Positions 10,161 through 18,999 of a stretch of 33,115 nt of DNA are shown in pieces. The notes below the pieces were generated by a model. It saw only the letters and a list, made by a program, of their open reading frames with translations. It made no database searches and was not told where the DNA came from. Position 1 is the stretch's first letter, and each line of letters starts with the position of its first letter. The DNA is taken from NCBI GenBank assembly GCA_025935035.1, contig JAICWB010000003.1, forward strand, positions 1 through 33,115. Reading direction: 5' to 3'. A program made the translations under genes and the position numbers. This DNA comes from Terriglobales bacterium. GTDB lineage: Bacteria; Acidobacteriota; Terriglobia; Terriglobales; Acidobacteriaceae.

Positions 10161-12182
10161 CTAAGGAACACGTCTCTTTTTGATAGAGCCTTGTGCGGTC
10201 AATCGGCGGCTGCGTGTGGGCCGTGGCGTGTTCAGAAAGATATCGAGACCTGAACCAGCCACTGAAACCATTTGTGGACTGTTGAATGCATCATCGGTAA
10301 CGGTGATCAAGCCATTTAAAGCTCCGAGGTGAGTAGGCTTGAGGCTGATCATACAACTCATCGCCGCCGGCAGAACCATGGGGCAGTTAGTCACCTGAAA
10401 TAAACCTTCTCCGGACAGTGAAAGGCCGGAGATGTTCAAGGGCGCATTCCCGGTATTTGTAAGCGTTACGGTGGAGTTCAGGCTAAAAGTATTTAACAAC
10501 TGGCTTCCGAAGTTGATCGACGCGCGACTGAAGGTAGCAATAGGAGCGGGTGCCCCGGACTCTTGCTGGGAAAGAACGAGCAGCGTAACGCTTTGCGGCG
10601 GGACGGACAACTGCACGACACCGTTCTGTACATTGACGTCCGCTAAAGATTCAATGGAGGCGCCGAGGCCGCTTAACTGCCAGCGCTGTGCGGTGGCGGC
10701 CGCAGGAAAGTTCGCTACATTTAAAGTGACCGGGGTGTCGCCTGCGGAATATTTGTTCAGTAGAACGATCGTCACTTTGTTGTCTGCAGTGCGTTGCGCC
10801 GCAAACGCGGCCACGTTGTCAGGGTTTTCGACTGCTGCGCTGACGCTGACATCGCCAAAAGTGGATCTTTGCCCGTCGTAATTGCGATACATCTTCATCG
10901 CGTTATAGGTAGGCTTACCTTGCACGGGAGCATTGAAGCGGGTGGCGAGGTCGAGGCCCTCGCGGCCAAAAATACCGAGGACATCAGCCTCGGCGACGGC
11001 GAAAGCAATGGTGTCATTATCAACTTCGTCATTGATATCGCCCCAGTTGTATTCAGTGATGCCGATCTTCGTGCCGGGATAGTTGTCCGCAACCCATTGC
11101 TTCATGCGCGGGATAAGCATGATGTTGGTGGCGATGAAACTGTTATCAACGTAACCCGGATCCCATAATGAGCGGGTATTAACATTAATCGGGTCATTAC
11201 CCTGCGGATAGTAGTGAACCGTGAAATAGTCGAGAAGCCGCTGGCCGTTGTGAGTGTCGGCATAGGCCTTAAATTGGCTAAGAAACCACGGAAGGTAATC
11301 GCCGACTGCATCGTGATCCACGTGGTCGTTCGCAAAGTTGTGGAGTCTCCCGTCCTGGTTGTCGAACGGACTGTAGATATAGCCGAGCCATCCGGACGCC
11401 TCGGGGCCGGCGACGAAAGCACCCGAATCCTGTGCCTTGATCATGGCGGCATAATCCAGCATGGCCGAAGTGTCTTCGTCATGGTGCGGGGCGGTGGCCA
11501 CGGCATCATGATGCGTCTCAGGCCATAGGTCGTGTTCGTTATCGAGAATGTAGTACTTGAGACCACCCGTCGCGGCGCTATGGAAAACATTAAGTGTGTG
11601 CGTGACCCAATCCTGTTGGTTGGCAAGCGAGTTGGGGACGAAAGCGATATTGGGATCGGCGCCATTTATGGGTGTGCGGTCGGGCGCGAGACCATCGCCG
11701 CAATCCGGATCAGAGTCATCGCCAAACTGGAACTGATCAGGAAAAGAGCTTCGAGGGTAACTGCATGGCAGCGGCTGCTGTATGCCGGACTTCGCGATCC
11801 AAGACAGCATGGGAATGGTGACCATCGGCTCTGATGATGCGGCTTTCGTGCTGGTAATGAAATCATCAGTGCGGCGCGCCGGAATCGTTCCGGCATCGTC
11901 GGTGATGCTTTCAAAGAAGAAATCATTGCCGCGGTTGTCAGAATTCAGTTGCCAGTTGTAGGTGCTGGCGCGGTTGCCGCCGTAACGGTTAATCGGCGCG
12001 TTTAGATCTTCAAGGATGGCGGCTGTGTTTGCTGACTCAAAAAGATTCACTCCGTAGATCAGCGGGCTAATATCGTGGCGACCGGCGTGGACGTCAACGT
12101 TGACGGTGGTGGCGGGGTTTTGCGCGAACGCGCACGCGCCGAGCGACAAAACCAGCAGTTGCTTCAGCCAGAAACGAACCAT
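10161..12182 (-). CDS. Secreted glycoside hydrolase family 44-like protein with C-terminal choice-of-anchor (ASH-like) domain
   Basis: GH44-like INRYGGNRASTYNWQLNSDNRGNDFFFES, YILDNEHDLWPETHHD (candidate acid/base Glu), KIGITEYNWG (candidate nucleophile); C-terminal ASINFGSQLLNTFSLNSTVTLTNTGNAPLNISGLSLSG. The ORF track starts at 12215, but MVRFWLKQLLVLSLGACAFAQ at 12182 is the signal-peptide start. Confidence 0.85.
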   Translation of the reverse strand: MVRFWLKQLLVLSLGACAFAQNPATTVNVDVHAGRHDISPLIYGVNLFESANTAAILEDLNAPINRYGGNRASTYNWQLNSDNRGNDFFFESITDDAGTIPARRTDDFITSTKAASSEPMVTIPMLSWIAKSGIQQPLPCSYPRSSFPDQFQFGDDSDPDCGDGLAPDRTPINGADPNIAFVPNSLANQQDWVTHTLNVFHSAATGGLKYYILDNEHDLWPETHHDAVATAPHHDEDTSAMLDYAAMIKAQDSGAFVAGPEASGWLGYIYSPFDNQDGRLHNFANDHVDHDAVGDYLPWFLSQFKAYADTHNGQRLLDYFTVHYYPQGNDPINVNTRSLWDPGYVDNSFIATNIMLIPRMKQWVADNYPGTKIGITEYNWGDINDEVDNDTIAFAVAEADVLGIFGREGLDLATRFNAPVQGKPTYNAMKMYRNYDGQRSTFGDVSVSAAVENPDNVAAFAAQRTADNKVTIVLLNKYSAGDTPVTLNVANFPAAATAQRWQLSGLGASIESLADVNVQNGVVQLSVPPQSVTLLVLSQQESGAPAPIATFSRASINFGSQLLNTFSLNSTVTLTNTGNAPLNISGLSLSGEGLFQVTNCPMVLPAAMSCMISLKPTHLGALNGLITVTDDAFNSPQMVSVAGSGLDIFLNTPRPTRSRRLTAQGSIKKRRVP

Positions 12183-12194
12183 TAGATACCCCAA

Positions 12195-12233
12195 AGCCAC
12201 CTGCACTTTTATCATGCTTCAGTGCAGGTGGCT
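12195..12233. promoter_or_regulatory. Perfect 13-bp inverted repeat (potential RNA hairpin, 13-nt loop)
   Basis: AGCCACCTGCACT (12195-12207) / AGTGCAGGTGGCT (12221-12233), in the leader of the GH44-like gene. Confidence 0.85.
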
Positions 12234-12246
12234 ATGAGTTTGTTGA

Positions 12247-15200
12247 CTATTGTTCGTTCCACTCGGGCAGCCGACCCGGTGTCCACGGAGCGCCGATCTT
12301 CTCCATCTCCTGCTCGAGCTGGTCAGTCTGTTGGTAGAGTCCTTTTAGTTTGGAAAGCACTCCGCCAAAGTCCGAGGCGACGATGGCATAGTCGTCACGA
12401 TCAGTCTGCGTCGGCTTCGCTGTGGAGGTACGCTCGTCACCGACAATGCTACCGATGCGGTCATTGATGGAGGGTGCGTCATTCTCCTGGCGCTGGCGGG
12501 CGACAGCATCCCCGTTGAGCGCGCGTTCCACCTCGCGGAGCTGATCCTCGATAACTTCGGCCTTGGCGACGAGCGCAGCGGTATCCGCCGGTGTTTGCGC
12601 CAGTGCTCGCTTGATGCCATGCAGGCGCTCCGTCAATTCACGGCCGGCACCGGTTGCTCCGTTGACGGCGCGCTGCAACTTCATGACCTTCGCTTGGAAT
12701 TCCGCCAACGCGGCGCGATCATCTACTTGCATCTTGTCTGCGCCGGGAACGTACAGCGTGAAGGTTTGTGGCGAAGAAAGATCTGTGAACTTGCCATCAA
12801 TCTTCTTTGACAGTTTGACGGAATATTTCCCGGGCATCACACCGGGGCCGGCCGGACCAAACTCCCAAGGGAAAATACCTTCTTCTCCAGCTTGTTCCGG
12901 ACGCAGCGAGACCGGCGGATATTTCAAGTCCCACGCGATGCGATTGAAGCCGGCGTTATTAGGCGCGGGCAGACGGCGAACAATGTTGCCATTGGCATCG
13001 GTGACGGTCATCCAGAGGCTGGGCGCTTCCTGCTCAGCTTCTTTGCGCAATTGATCGATGCTGGGATACGGCATGGTCGCGTACGGGCCTTCTTCATTCT
13101 TTTTCGCGGCGGCTTTTTCGGCGGCATCGCGTATGTCTTTCAACGTCTTGTATTTTTCTTTAAGGAAGTACGTGAAGATGGCGCCGTTGGGAGGGTTTTC
13201 AGCCGTGTAGATCTGTTCGCCCATATGAGCTTTGCCGCGGCCACCGAATGGCAACGTGTCGACGTACATCATGGTGTTCTTCACCGGCAAGAGAACGGCT
13301 TCCTGCTTCACCGTGTCGGCAGTGAGCTGGCGAAGCGGCGTGATGTCATCGAGGATGTAGAAGCCGCGTCCATAGCTGGCGACGACAAGATCACCTTCTC
13401 GCTTCTGGATCTTCATGTCGCGGATGGCGATGGTCGGCAGGCCGCCTTTGAGCTGAATCCATTTGCCGCCGCCGTCGATGGAGAACCAGGCGCCGAATTC
13501 GGTGCCGCAGAAGAGCAGCTTGGGATTGACGTAATCTTCGGCTATGGCGAGCACGGGCCCGTTCTCAGGCAGGTTGGCGGCGATCGAAGTCCAGCTTGCG
13601 CCGGCGTCGGTCGATTTCAAGAGGTAGGGTTTGAAGTCTCCGTTCTTGTGGTTGTCAAATGAGGCGTAAACGGTCTTCTCGTCATGGTTGGAGGCGAGCA
13701 CGCGCGTGACGTAAGTCTTGTCTGGCACGCCTGGGAATTTGTCGATCGCACGCCAGTTCCCTCCGCCGTTGTCTGTGACTTGGATCAGGCCGTCATCAGT
13801 GCCGACATAAAGAAGGTTTTCATCCTTGGGTGATTCGGAGAATCCAATGATGTTGCCGTAGAGAGAGGTTGATGTGTTCTTAGCAACTGCGTCGGGTCCC
13901 CAGATCTTGCCCATGACGGGAAGTTTGTTGCGATCGATCTGGCGGGTGAGGTCGGGGCTGATGGCCTTCCATGTGTCCCCGCGATCGTCGCTACGGAAGA
14001 CTCGGTTGGCGGCGAAGTACACCCGGTTGTGATTGTGGTTGCTGACCGCGATGGGTGAATCCCAGTTCCAGCGAAGTCCGGGTTCACCTTTGCCGGGCTC
14101 AGGCTGAATGCCAAGGCGCTGTCCGGTCTTGCGGTCGTAACGGATGATGCCGCCATACTGTGATTCGGCGTAAACGGTATTCGGATCTTCGGGATCGACT
14201 TCAGAGTGGAAGCCGTCACCGCCGGCCGTGATGAACCAATCGCTATTCATGATGCCGGAGAGACTGGTAGTACGCGACGGGCCGCCGAGCGAGTTGTTGT
14301 CTTGCGTGCCGCCATAGACGTAATAAAAAGGTTCGGAGTTATCTACCGCAACATCATAGAACTGGGACACAGGCAGGTTGGCTTTCCAGGCCCAGTTTGC
14401 GCCGCGGTCATAACTTTCGAAGACGCCGCCGTCACAACCGTCAAGCATGTAGTTGGGGTCGTTGGGATCGATCCAAAGCACGTGATTGTCAACGTGCTTA
14501 TAACGCTCGCCGAGACGGCGAAGCGTGGCGCCGCCGTCATCTGAGACTTGGATAAGCGTGTTCATCAGGTAGATGCGGTCGGCATTCTTCGGATCGACCG
14601 TAATGCCGCCGTAATACATCATGCCCACGTCAAAGTTGTCTTTCTTTTCCCATGTAGCACCGTGATCGTGGGAACGGAACGTGCCGCCCTTGCGATTCGC
14701 CGCTTCGACAGTGGCGTACACGATGCTCGGATCTGATGGAGCAATGGCGAAAGTGATCTTGCCGAGGTCTTCATTCGGCAGGCCAGACTTAACTTTGTTC
14801 CATGTGTTGCCGCCGTCAGTGGAACGATAAATGGCAGATTCAGGGCCGCCGTCGATCATGGTCCACACGTGGCGTCGGCGCTGCCAGGCGCTGGCATACA
14901 TCAGATCAGGATTCGAGGGATCGATAGCGACATCGTTCACGCCGGTGTTCTCGCTGACGTCGATGACCTTCTTCCAGGTCTTGCCGCCATCGGTGGTCTT
15001 GTAGAGCCCGCGGTCTCCGCCGGGCGACCACAGCGGGCCTTGCGCTGCGACGAATACGACGTTGCTGTCACGCGGATCGATAGCGATGCGTCCGATGTGC
15101 TCGGAGTGCTTCAGGCCCATGTTCTTCCAGCTCTTGCCGCCATCGTCAGAGCGATAGACGCCGTCGCCGTATGAGACCGAGCGTTGCGCGTTGCCTTCGC

Positions 15201-15726
15201 CGGTGCCGACCCAGACGACATTCGAGTCCTTGGGATCGATCGTGATGGTGCCGATAGAGTACGAACCTTCGCCGTCAAATACCGGAGTCCAGGAAGTACC
15301 GTTGTTTTCCGTGCGCCATACGCCGCCCGAAGCGACGCCGACGAAGTAGCGCGCGCGGTCGCGCGGGTCAACCGCAATAGTGGCCACGCGGCCTGACACC
15401 ATTGCCGGACCGATGGAGCGGAACTTCAGGCCGGAGAATGTGCCCGAGGACATGGGATCGCGCGGCTTGTTCTCATCGTCGCCGCCCGGTTTCTTGGCTT
15501 CGTCCTTCTTTTCGTCTTTCTTGTCTTTGTCGGTTTTCTGCTCGGACTTAGACTTCTCTTCTTTGGCGGCGGCAGATTTCTTCGCCGAGGTGGTGTCAGT
15601 CGCTTTATCAGAGTCGGCCTTGCCGGCGGGCTTCTTAGCAGGAGTGCTCGGGGCCGATCCGTTGGATTGGGCCAGCGCGAGTATTGAAATGAGGGCGGTG
15701 ACGAAGAGAAGGCGGATGGACTTCAC
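12247..15726 (-). CDS. Large secreted BNR/sortilin(VPS10)-like beta-propeller protein
   Basis: 1159 aa; signal peptide, Lys/Asp/Glu-rich linker, repeats GVYRSDDGGKSWKN, GLYKTTDGGKTWKK, AIYRSTDGGNTWNK, RVFRSDDRGDTWKA. Confidence 0.93.
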   Translation of the reverse strand: MKSIRLLFVTALISILALAQSNGSAPSTPAKKPAGKADSDKATDTTSAKKSAAAKEEKSKSEQKTDKDKKDEKKDEAKKPGGDDENKPRDPMSSGTFSGLKFRSIGPAMVSGRVATIAVDPRDRARYFVGVASGGVWRTENNGTSWTPVFDGEGSYSIGTITIDPKDSNVVWVGTGEGNAQRSVSYGDGVYRSDDGGKSWKNMGLKHSEHIGRIAIDPRDSNVVFVAAQGPLWSPGGDRGLYKTTDGGKTWKKVIDVSENTGVNDVAIDPSNPDLMYASAWQRRRHVWTMIDGGPESAIYRSTDGGNTWNKVKSGLPNEDLGKITFAIAPSDPSIVYATVEAANRKGGTFRSHDHGATWEKKDNFDVGMMYYGGITVDPKNADRIYLMNTLIQVSDDGGATLRRLGERYKHVDNHVLWIDPNDPNYMLDGCDGGVFESYDRGANWAWKANLPVSQFYDVAVDNSEPFYYVYGGTQDNNSLGGPSRTTSLSGIMNSDWFITAGGDGFHSEVDPEDPNTVYAESQYGGIIRYDRKTGQRLGIQPEPGKGEPGLRWNWDSPIAVSNHNHNRVYFAANRVFRSDDRGDTWKAISPDLTRQIDRNKLPVMGKIWGPDAVAKNTSTSLYGNIIGFSESPKDENLLYVGTDDGLIQVTDNGGGNWRAIDKFPGVPDKTYVTRVLASNHDEKTVYASFDNHKNGDFKPYLLKSTDAGASWTSIAANLPENGPVLAIAEDYVNPKLLFCGTEFGAWFSIDGGGKWIQLKGGLPTIAIRDMKIQKREGDLVVASYGRGFYILDDITPLRQLTADTVKQEAVLLPVKNTMMYVDTLPFGGRGKAHMGEQIYTAENPPNGAIFTYFLKEKYKTLKDIRDAAEKAAAKKNEEGPYATMPYPSIDQLRKEAEQEAPSLWMTVTDANGNIVRRLPAPNNAGFNRIAWDLKYPPVSLRPEQAGEEGIFPWEFGPAGPGVMPGKYSVKLSKKIDGKFTDLSSPQTFTLYVPGADKMQVDDRAALAEFQAKVMKLQRAVNGATGAGRELTERLHGIKRALAQTPADTAALVAKAEVIEDQLREVERALNGDAVARQRQENDAPSINDRIGSIVGDERTSTAKPTQTDRDDYAIVASDFGGVLSKLKGLYQQTDQLEQEMEKIGAPWTPGRLPEWNEQ

Positions 15727-15786
15727 GTTGAACTCCTTAATATGTGGCGAGAAATGAACGGGAAAGTTATACCAGAAGAGAGACGC

Positions 15787-15821
15787 AGTTGTCGGTATTC
15801 GGTTATCGGCTGTCGGTTAGA
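15787..15821. repeat. 7-bp-period tandem repeat array (about 5 units)
   Basis: agttgtc/ggtattc/ggttatc/ggctgtc/ggttaga, immediately upstream of the thioesterase start. Confidence 0.8.
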
Positions 15822-15836
15822 ATCGAAGGAACCACG

Positions 15837-16304
15837 ATGAACAAGAAGACTTCAGGTGATGGACACAACGTCCGAGGAATCGCTCTGCCCAAGAACACCT
15901 GTTTTGGGTGTGGGAAAGACAATCCCGAAGGCATGCATTTGGAATTTCGCTTTGAGGGCAAACAGGCGGTGTGCGACTTCACGCTCCCAAAGCGATTTCA
16001 GGGGCCACCGGGACATTCGCATGGCGGGATCGTGGCGACCATCCTGGATGAAGCGATGGGGAAAGTGAACAAGCTGCGCCACGTGATCGCGCTGACAAAG
16101 TCGATGGAGATCACGTATATGAAGCCGACTCCATTGGGCAAGCCATTGACCGCGGTGGGTTGGGAGAGTGCGGTGCGCGGGCGCAAGCATTACAACAAGG
16201 CCGAGATTCGGAACGCCGCGGGCGAGGTGTTGGCCAAGAGTAAGGGCGTATTCATTGCCGTGGATGCGGCCAAGATGTTTGCTAAGTTCGCGGCGGAAGA
16301 CTAA
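15837..16304 (+). CDS. PaaI-family hotdog-fold thioesterase
   Basis: CFGCGKDNPEGMHLEFRFEGKQAVCDFTLPKRFQGPPGHSHGGIVATILDEAMGKV. ATG at 15837 preferred over ORF-track start 15744, which would translate the heptad repeat. Confidence 0.88.
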   Translation: MNKKTSGDGHNVRGIALPKNTCFGCGKDNPEGMHLEFRFEGKQAVCDFTLPKRFQGPPGHSHGGIVATILDEAMGKVNKLRHVIALTKSMEITYMKPTPLGKPLTAVGWESAVRGRKHYNKAEIRNAAGEVLAKSKGVFIAVDAAKMFAKFAAED

Positions 16305-16477
16305 GGCGACTAGTTGTGAATTCCCGCCCAATCAGTCAAAGCGCGACCGATTGGATGGTCACGAATCTGTCATTTTGTTTCTGAATCGCGCGAAAGCAAT
16401 CGTCCGTCAAAAGGACTAAAATAGAGTGTTCACCGCTACATATTTATGCAGTCGTGTGGGATAGCGTAGGAGAAGGT

Positions 16478-17458
16478 ATGTCTGAGAAAAACGGATCGAA
16501 CAATGCGTCAAGCAATTCCCTGCGGTTGAAGACCGGCCTGGCAGAGATGCTGAAGGGCGGCGTCATTATGGATGTGACCGACCCGAAGCAGGCGGAGATC
16601 GCCGAGCGGGCCGGCGCGGCGGCCGTGATGGCGCTGGAGCGAGTGCCCGCGCAGATTCGCGCCGAGGGCGGCGTCTCGCGCATGGCGAACCCGCGCATGA
16701 TCCAGAAGATCATGGACACGGTGAACATTCCCGTGATGGCAAAGTGTCGCATCGGACATTTTGCTGAAGCGCAGGTATTGGAAGCGCTGGGCGTGGATTA
16801 CATTGACGAGTCTGAAGTGCTCACGCCGGCAGACGAACTTCATCACGTGGACAAGCACGCGTTCAAGGTCCCGTTTGTTTGCGGAGCGCGCGACTTGGGC
16901 GAAGCTTTGCGGCGTATCGCAGAAGGCGCGGCGATGATACGCACGAAGGGCGAAGCCGGGACGGGGGACGTTGTGCATGCAGTGAAACACATGCGGCAGA
17001 TCGTAAAAGATATGCGGCAGCTCACGGTGATGGGCGAAGAAGAACTTTACGCAGCCGCCAAAGAACATCGCGCGCCGTATGAGTTGGTGCGCATGGTGGC
17101 GAAGACAGGCAAGCTGCCGGTTCCGAATTTTTCAGCGGGCGGCATCGCTACGCCGGCGGACGCAGCACTGATGCGGCAACTTGGCGCTGAGGCCGTCTTC
17201 GTTGGCTCAGGTATCTTCATGGGCGATAAATCGCGCTGCGAAGAATGCGCTAATGGCGAGCATCGCTATGACCGCGGATGCGCTCTGGCACAACCCGAAG
17301 TGGCGGAGGCCCGGGCGCGAGCGATAGTGCGCGCTACTACTCACTTCGATGATCCGAAAGTGCTGCTTGAGACCAGCAAAGAGGTCACGGGCGCAATGAA
17401 AGGTCTGGCCGTTGCCGGACTGCCGGATGCCGACATGCTGCAGAAGCGGGGATGGTGA
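16478..17458 (+). CDS. pdxS: Pyridoxal 5'-phosphate synthase lyase subunit
   Basis: [56 protein letters not shown] at 16478 preceded by ggagaaggt SD. Confidence 0.97.
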   Translation: MSEKNGSNNASSNSLRLKTGLAEMLKGGVIMDVTDPKQAEIAERAGAAAVMALERVPAQIRAEGGVSRMANPRMIQKIMDTVNIPVMAKCRIGHFAEAQVLEALGVDYIDESEVLTPADELHHVDKHAFKVPFVCGARDLGEALRRIAEGAAMIRTKGEAGTGDVVHAVKHMRQIVKDMRQLTVMGEEELYAAAKEHRAPYELVRMVAKTGKLPVPNFSAGGIATPADAALMRQLGAEAVFVGSGIFMGDKSRCEECANGEHRYDRGCALAQPEVAEARARAIVRATTHFDDPKVLLETSKEVTGAMKGLAVAGLPDADMLQKRGW

Positions 17459-17463
17459 AGGGC

Positions 17464-17493
17464 AGTTGTCAGTAGCCAGTAGTCAGTTGCCAG
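17464..17493. repeat. 7-bp-period tandem repeat array (4 units plus 2 nt)
   Basis: agttgtc/agtagcc/agtagtc/agttgcc/ag between pdxS stop and pdxT start. Confidence 0.88.
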
Positions 17494-17507
17494 AAAAATC
17501 AAAAACA

Positions 17508-18098
17508 GTGGCTGCCATTCCCACCATTGGAGTACTTGCCATTCAGGGCGATTACGAGGCGCACGCGCGTCGTCTGGAAGAATCGGGTGCGAAGGCTGTC
17601 CTAGTCCGCAAACCTGAACAATTGGATCCCCTCGATGGGATCGTGATACCGGGCGGTGAGTCTTCCACCATGTTGAAATTTTTGGAGCGGGACGGCTTCC
17701 TCGAGAAGCTGGCCGAGTTCGTGCGTGTGAAACCAAGTTTTGGTACGTGCGCGGGCGCGATCTTGTTGGCGAAGAACGTGGAGAATCCTGCGCAGAAGAG
17801 TTTGGGAGCGATGGACATCACCGTCAGACGGAACGCTTACGGACGGCAGATCGATAGCCACATCCATGAGGTGGCGACGAAGCTTGCAGGCGGTCCGATG
17901 GAAATGGTGTTCATTCGGGCTCCCAAGATCAGCGGCACAGGCGCGGACGTCGATGTGCTGGCGAAAGATGGCGACGAACCTGTCTGGGTGCGTCAGGGGA
18001 AGGCGATGGCCGCGACGTTTCATCCGGAACTATCTGCTGATAAGCGTGTGCATGAGGAGTTTGTCCGCATGGTGAGAGAGACGCAAGGCGATCTGTAA
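17508..18098 (+). CDS. pdxT: Pyridoxal 5'-phosphate synthase glutaminase subunit
   Basis: IGVLAIQGDYEAHARRLEESGA, IPGGESSTM, FGTCAGAILLA, ATFHPELSADKRVHEEFV. GTG at 17508 preferred over ORF-track ATG 17412, which lies in pdxS and reads through the repeat. Confidence 0.94.
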   Translation: MAAIPTIGVLAIQGDYEAHARRLEESGAKAVLVRKPEQLDPLDGIVIPGGESSTMLKFLERDGFLEKLAEFVRVKPSFGTCAGAILLAKNVENPAQKSLGAMDITVRRNAYGRQIDSHIHEVATKLAGGPMEMVFIRAPKISGTGADVDVLAKDGDEPVWVRQGKAMAATFHPELSADKRVHEEFVRMVRETQGDL

Positions 18099-18192
18099 TT
18101 GCCAAAATTTGTAATTGAAAGTCAACAGCAAAACCCACCGCAAAAGACACCAAGCCTCAAAGAAATCTCAATTAAATGATTAAATAGCTCAC

Positions 18193-18999
18193 ATGGCTCG
18201 GGCGCTATCCGCGTTGTTGATCGCTATCATTGCCGCAACGGCGTATTTCTTTTCGCGCACTTGGCTGCCGGCGCTAGCGACTTCTTCTGGTGGCGCGATC
18301 GATCGTCAACTCACCCTGAACTTCATTCTTCTTGGCGTGGTCTTCTGCGCGACACAGATCGCGCTGGGACTGTTTGTTTGGAAGTATCGAGAGCGGGCTG
18401 ATCCGCAGGTGGTGACGAATACCGCGCAGCCCGATGCGCGCGTGGAATTGACCTGGCTGACGATCGCGGCTGCGCTTTTCTTGGGACTGAACATTGCTGG
18501 CGCGGCGATGCAATCACGTGTTCCGCAAGTCTCCGCGGAAGAGAAGCCTGTGACAGTGGAAGTGACGGGCGTGCAGTTTCGCTGGTACTTCCGGCAGCCG
18601 GGTCCCGATGGACGATTTGGGCAAACCAAGCCAAAACTGGTGGATGCGTCCGAAGGAAATCCGCTCGGAATAGACCGAAGCGATCCGGCTTCGGCGGATG
18701 ATGTGGTTTCAGCGGAGTTAGTGGTTCCAGCCGGTAAGCCGATAGAAGTCAGATTGCACGCGCAAGACGTGGTCCATAGTTTTTTTGTTCCAGCTTTGCG
18801 GATAAAGCAGGATGCGGTGCCCGGCCAGGACACTCTTGTCCATCTTCCCTCAGCTGAACCCGGCACTTATGACATCGCTTGTGCTCAACTTTGCGGTATG
18901 GGCCACTATCAGATGAACGCGAAACTTAAAGTAGTGCCTGAAGCAGAGTACCGGGCGTGGCTGGAGCAACAATCGGCAGCGCAGGTGGCGCGACGCTGA
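18193..18999 (+). CDS. coxB: Cytochrome c oxidase subunit II (CuA domain)
   Basis: 268 aa; three hydrophobic N-terminal segments, VTGVQFRWYFRQPGPDGRFG, VVHSFFVPALRIKQDAVPG, CuA-type CAQLCGMGHYQM. Confidence 0.93.
   Translation: MARALSALLIAIIAATAYFFSRTWLPALATSSGGAIDRQLTLNFILLGVVFCATQIALGLFVWKYRERADPQVVTNTAQPDARVELTWLTIAAALFLGLNIAGAAMQSRVPQVSAEEKPVTVEVTGVQFRWYFRQPGPDGRFGQTKPKLVDASEGNPLGIDRSDPASADDVVSAELVVPAGKPIEVRLHAQDVVHSFFVPALRIKQDAVPGQDTLVHLPSAEPGTYDIACAQLCGMGHYQMNAKLKVVPEAEYRAWLEQQSAAQVARR

Noticed and set aside
12195-12233. Perfect inverted repeat considered as an intrinsic terminator of the BNR gene
   Set aside because: Position fits but neither strand has a U-tract after the stem; kept only as a hairpin of unknown role.
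12892-13662. 256-aa + strand ORF antisense to the BNR protein
   Set aside because: Overlaps a well-supported 1159-aa CDS; a shadow ORF.
17464-17493. Repeat arrays considered as CRISPR
   Set aside because: 7-bp tandem units without spacers, no cas genes; not a CRISPR array.
18099-18192. AT-rich gap between pdxT and coxB with accgcaaaagacaccaagcctcaaag-like text
   Set aside because: Looks like a decayed short repeat, but I could not define a clear period or consensus.
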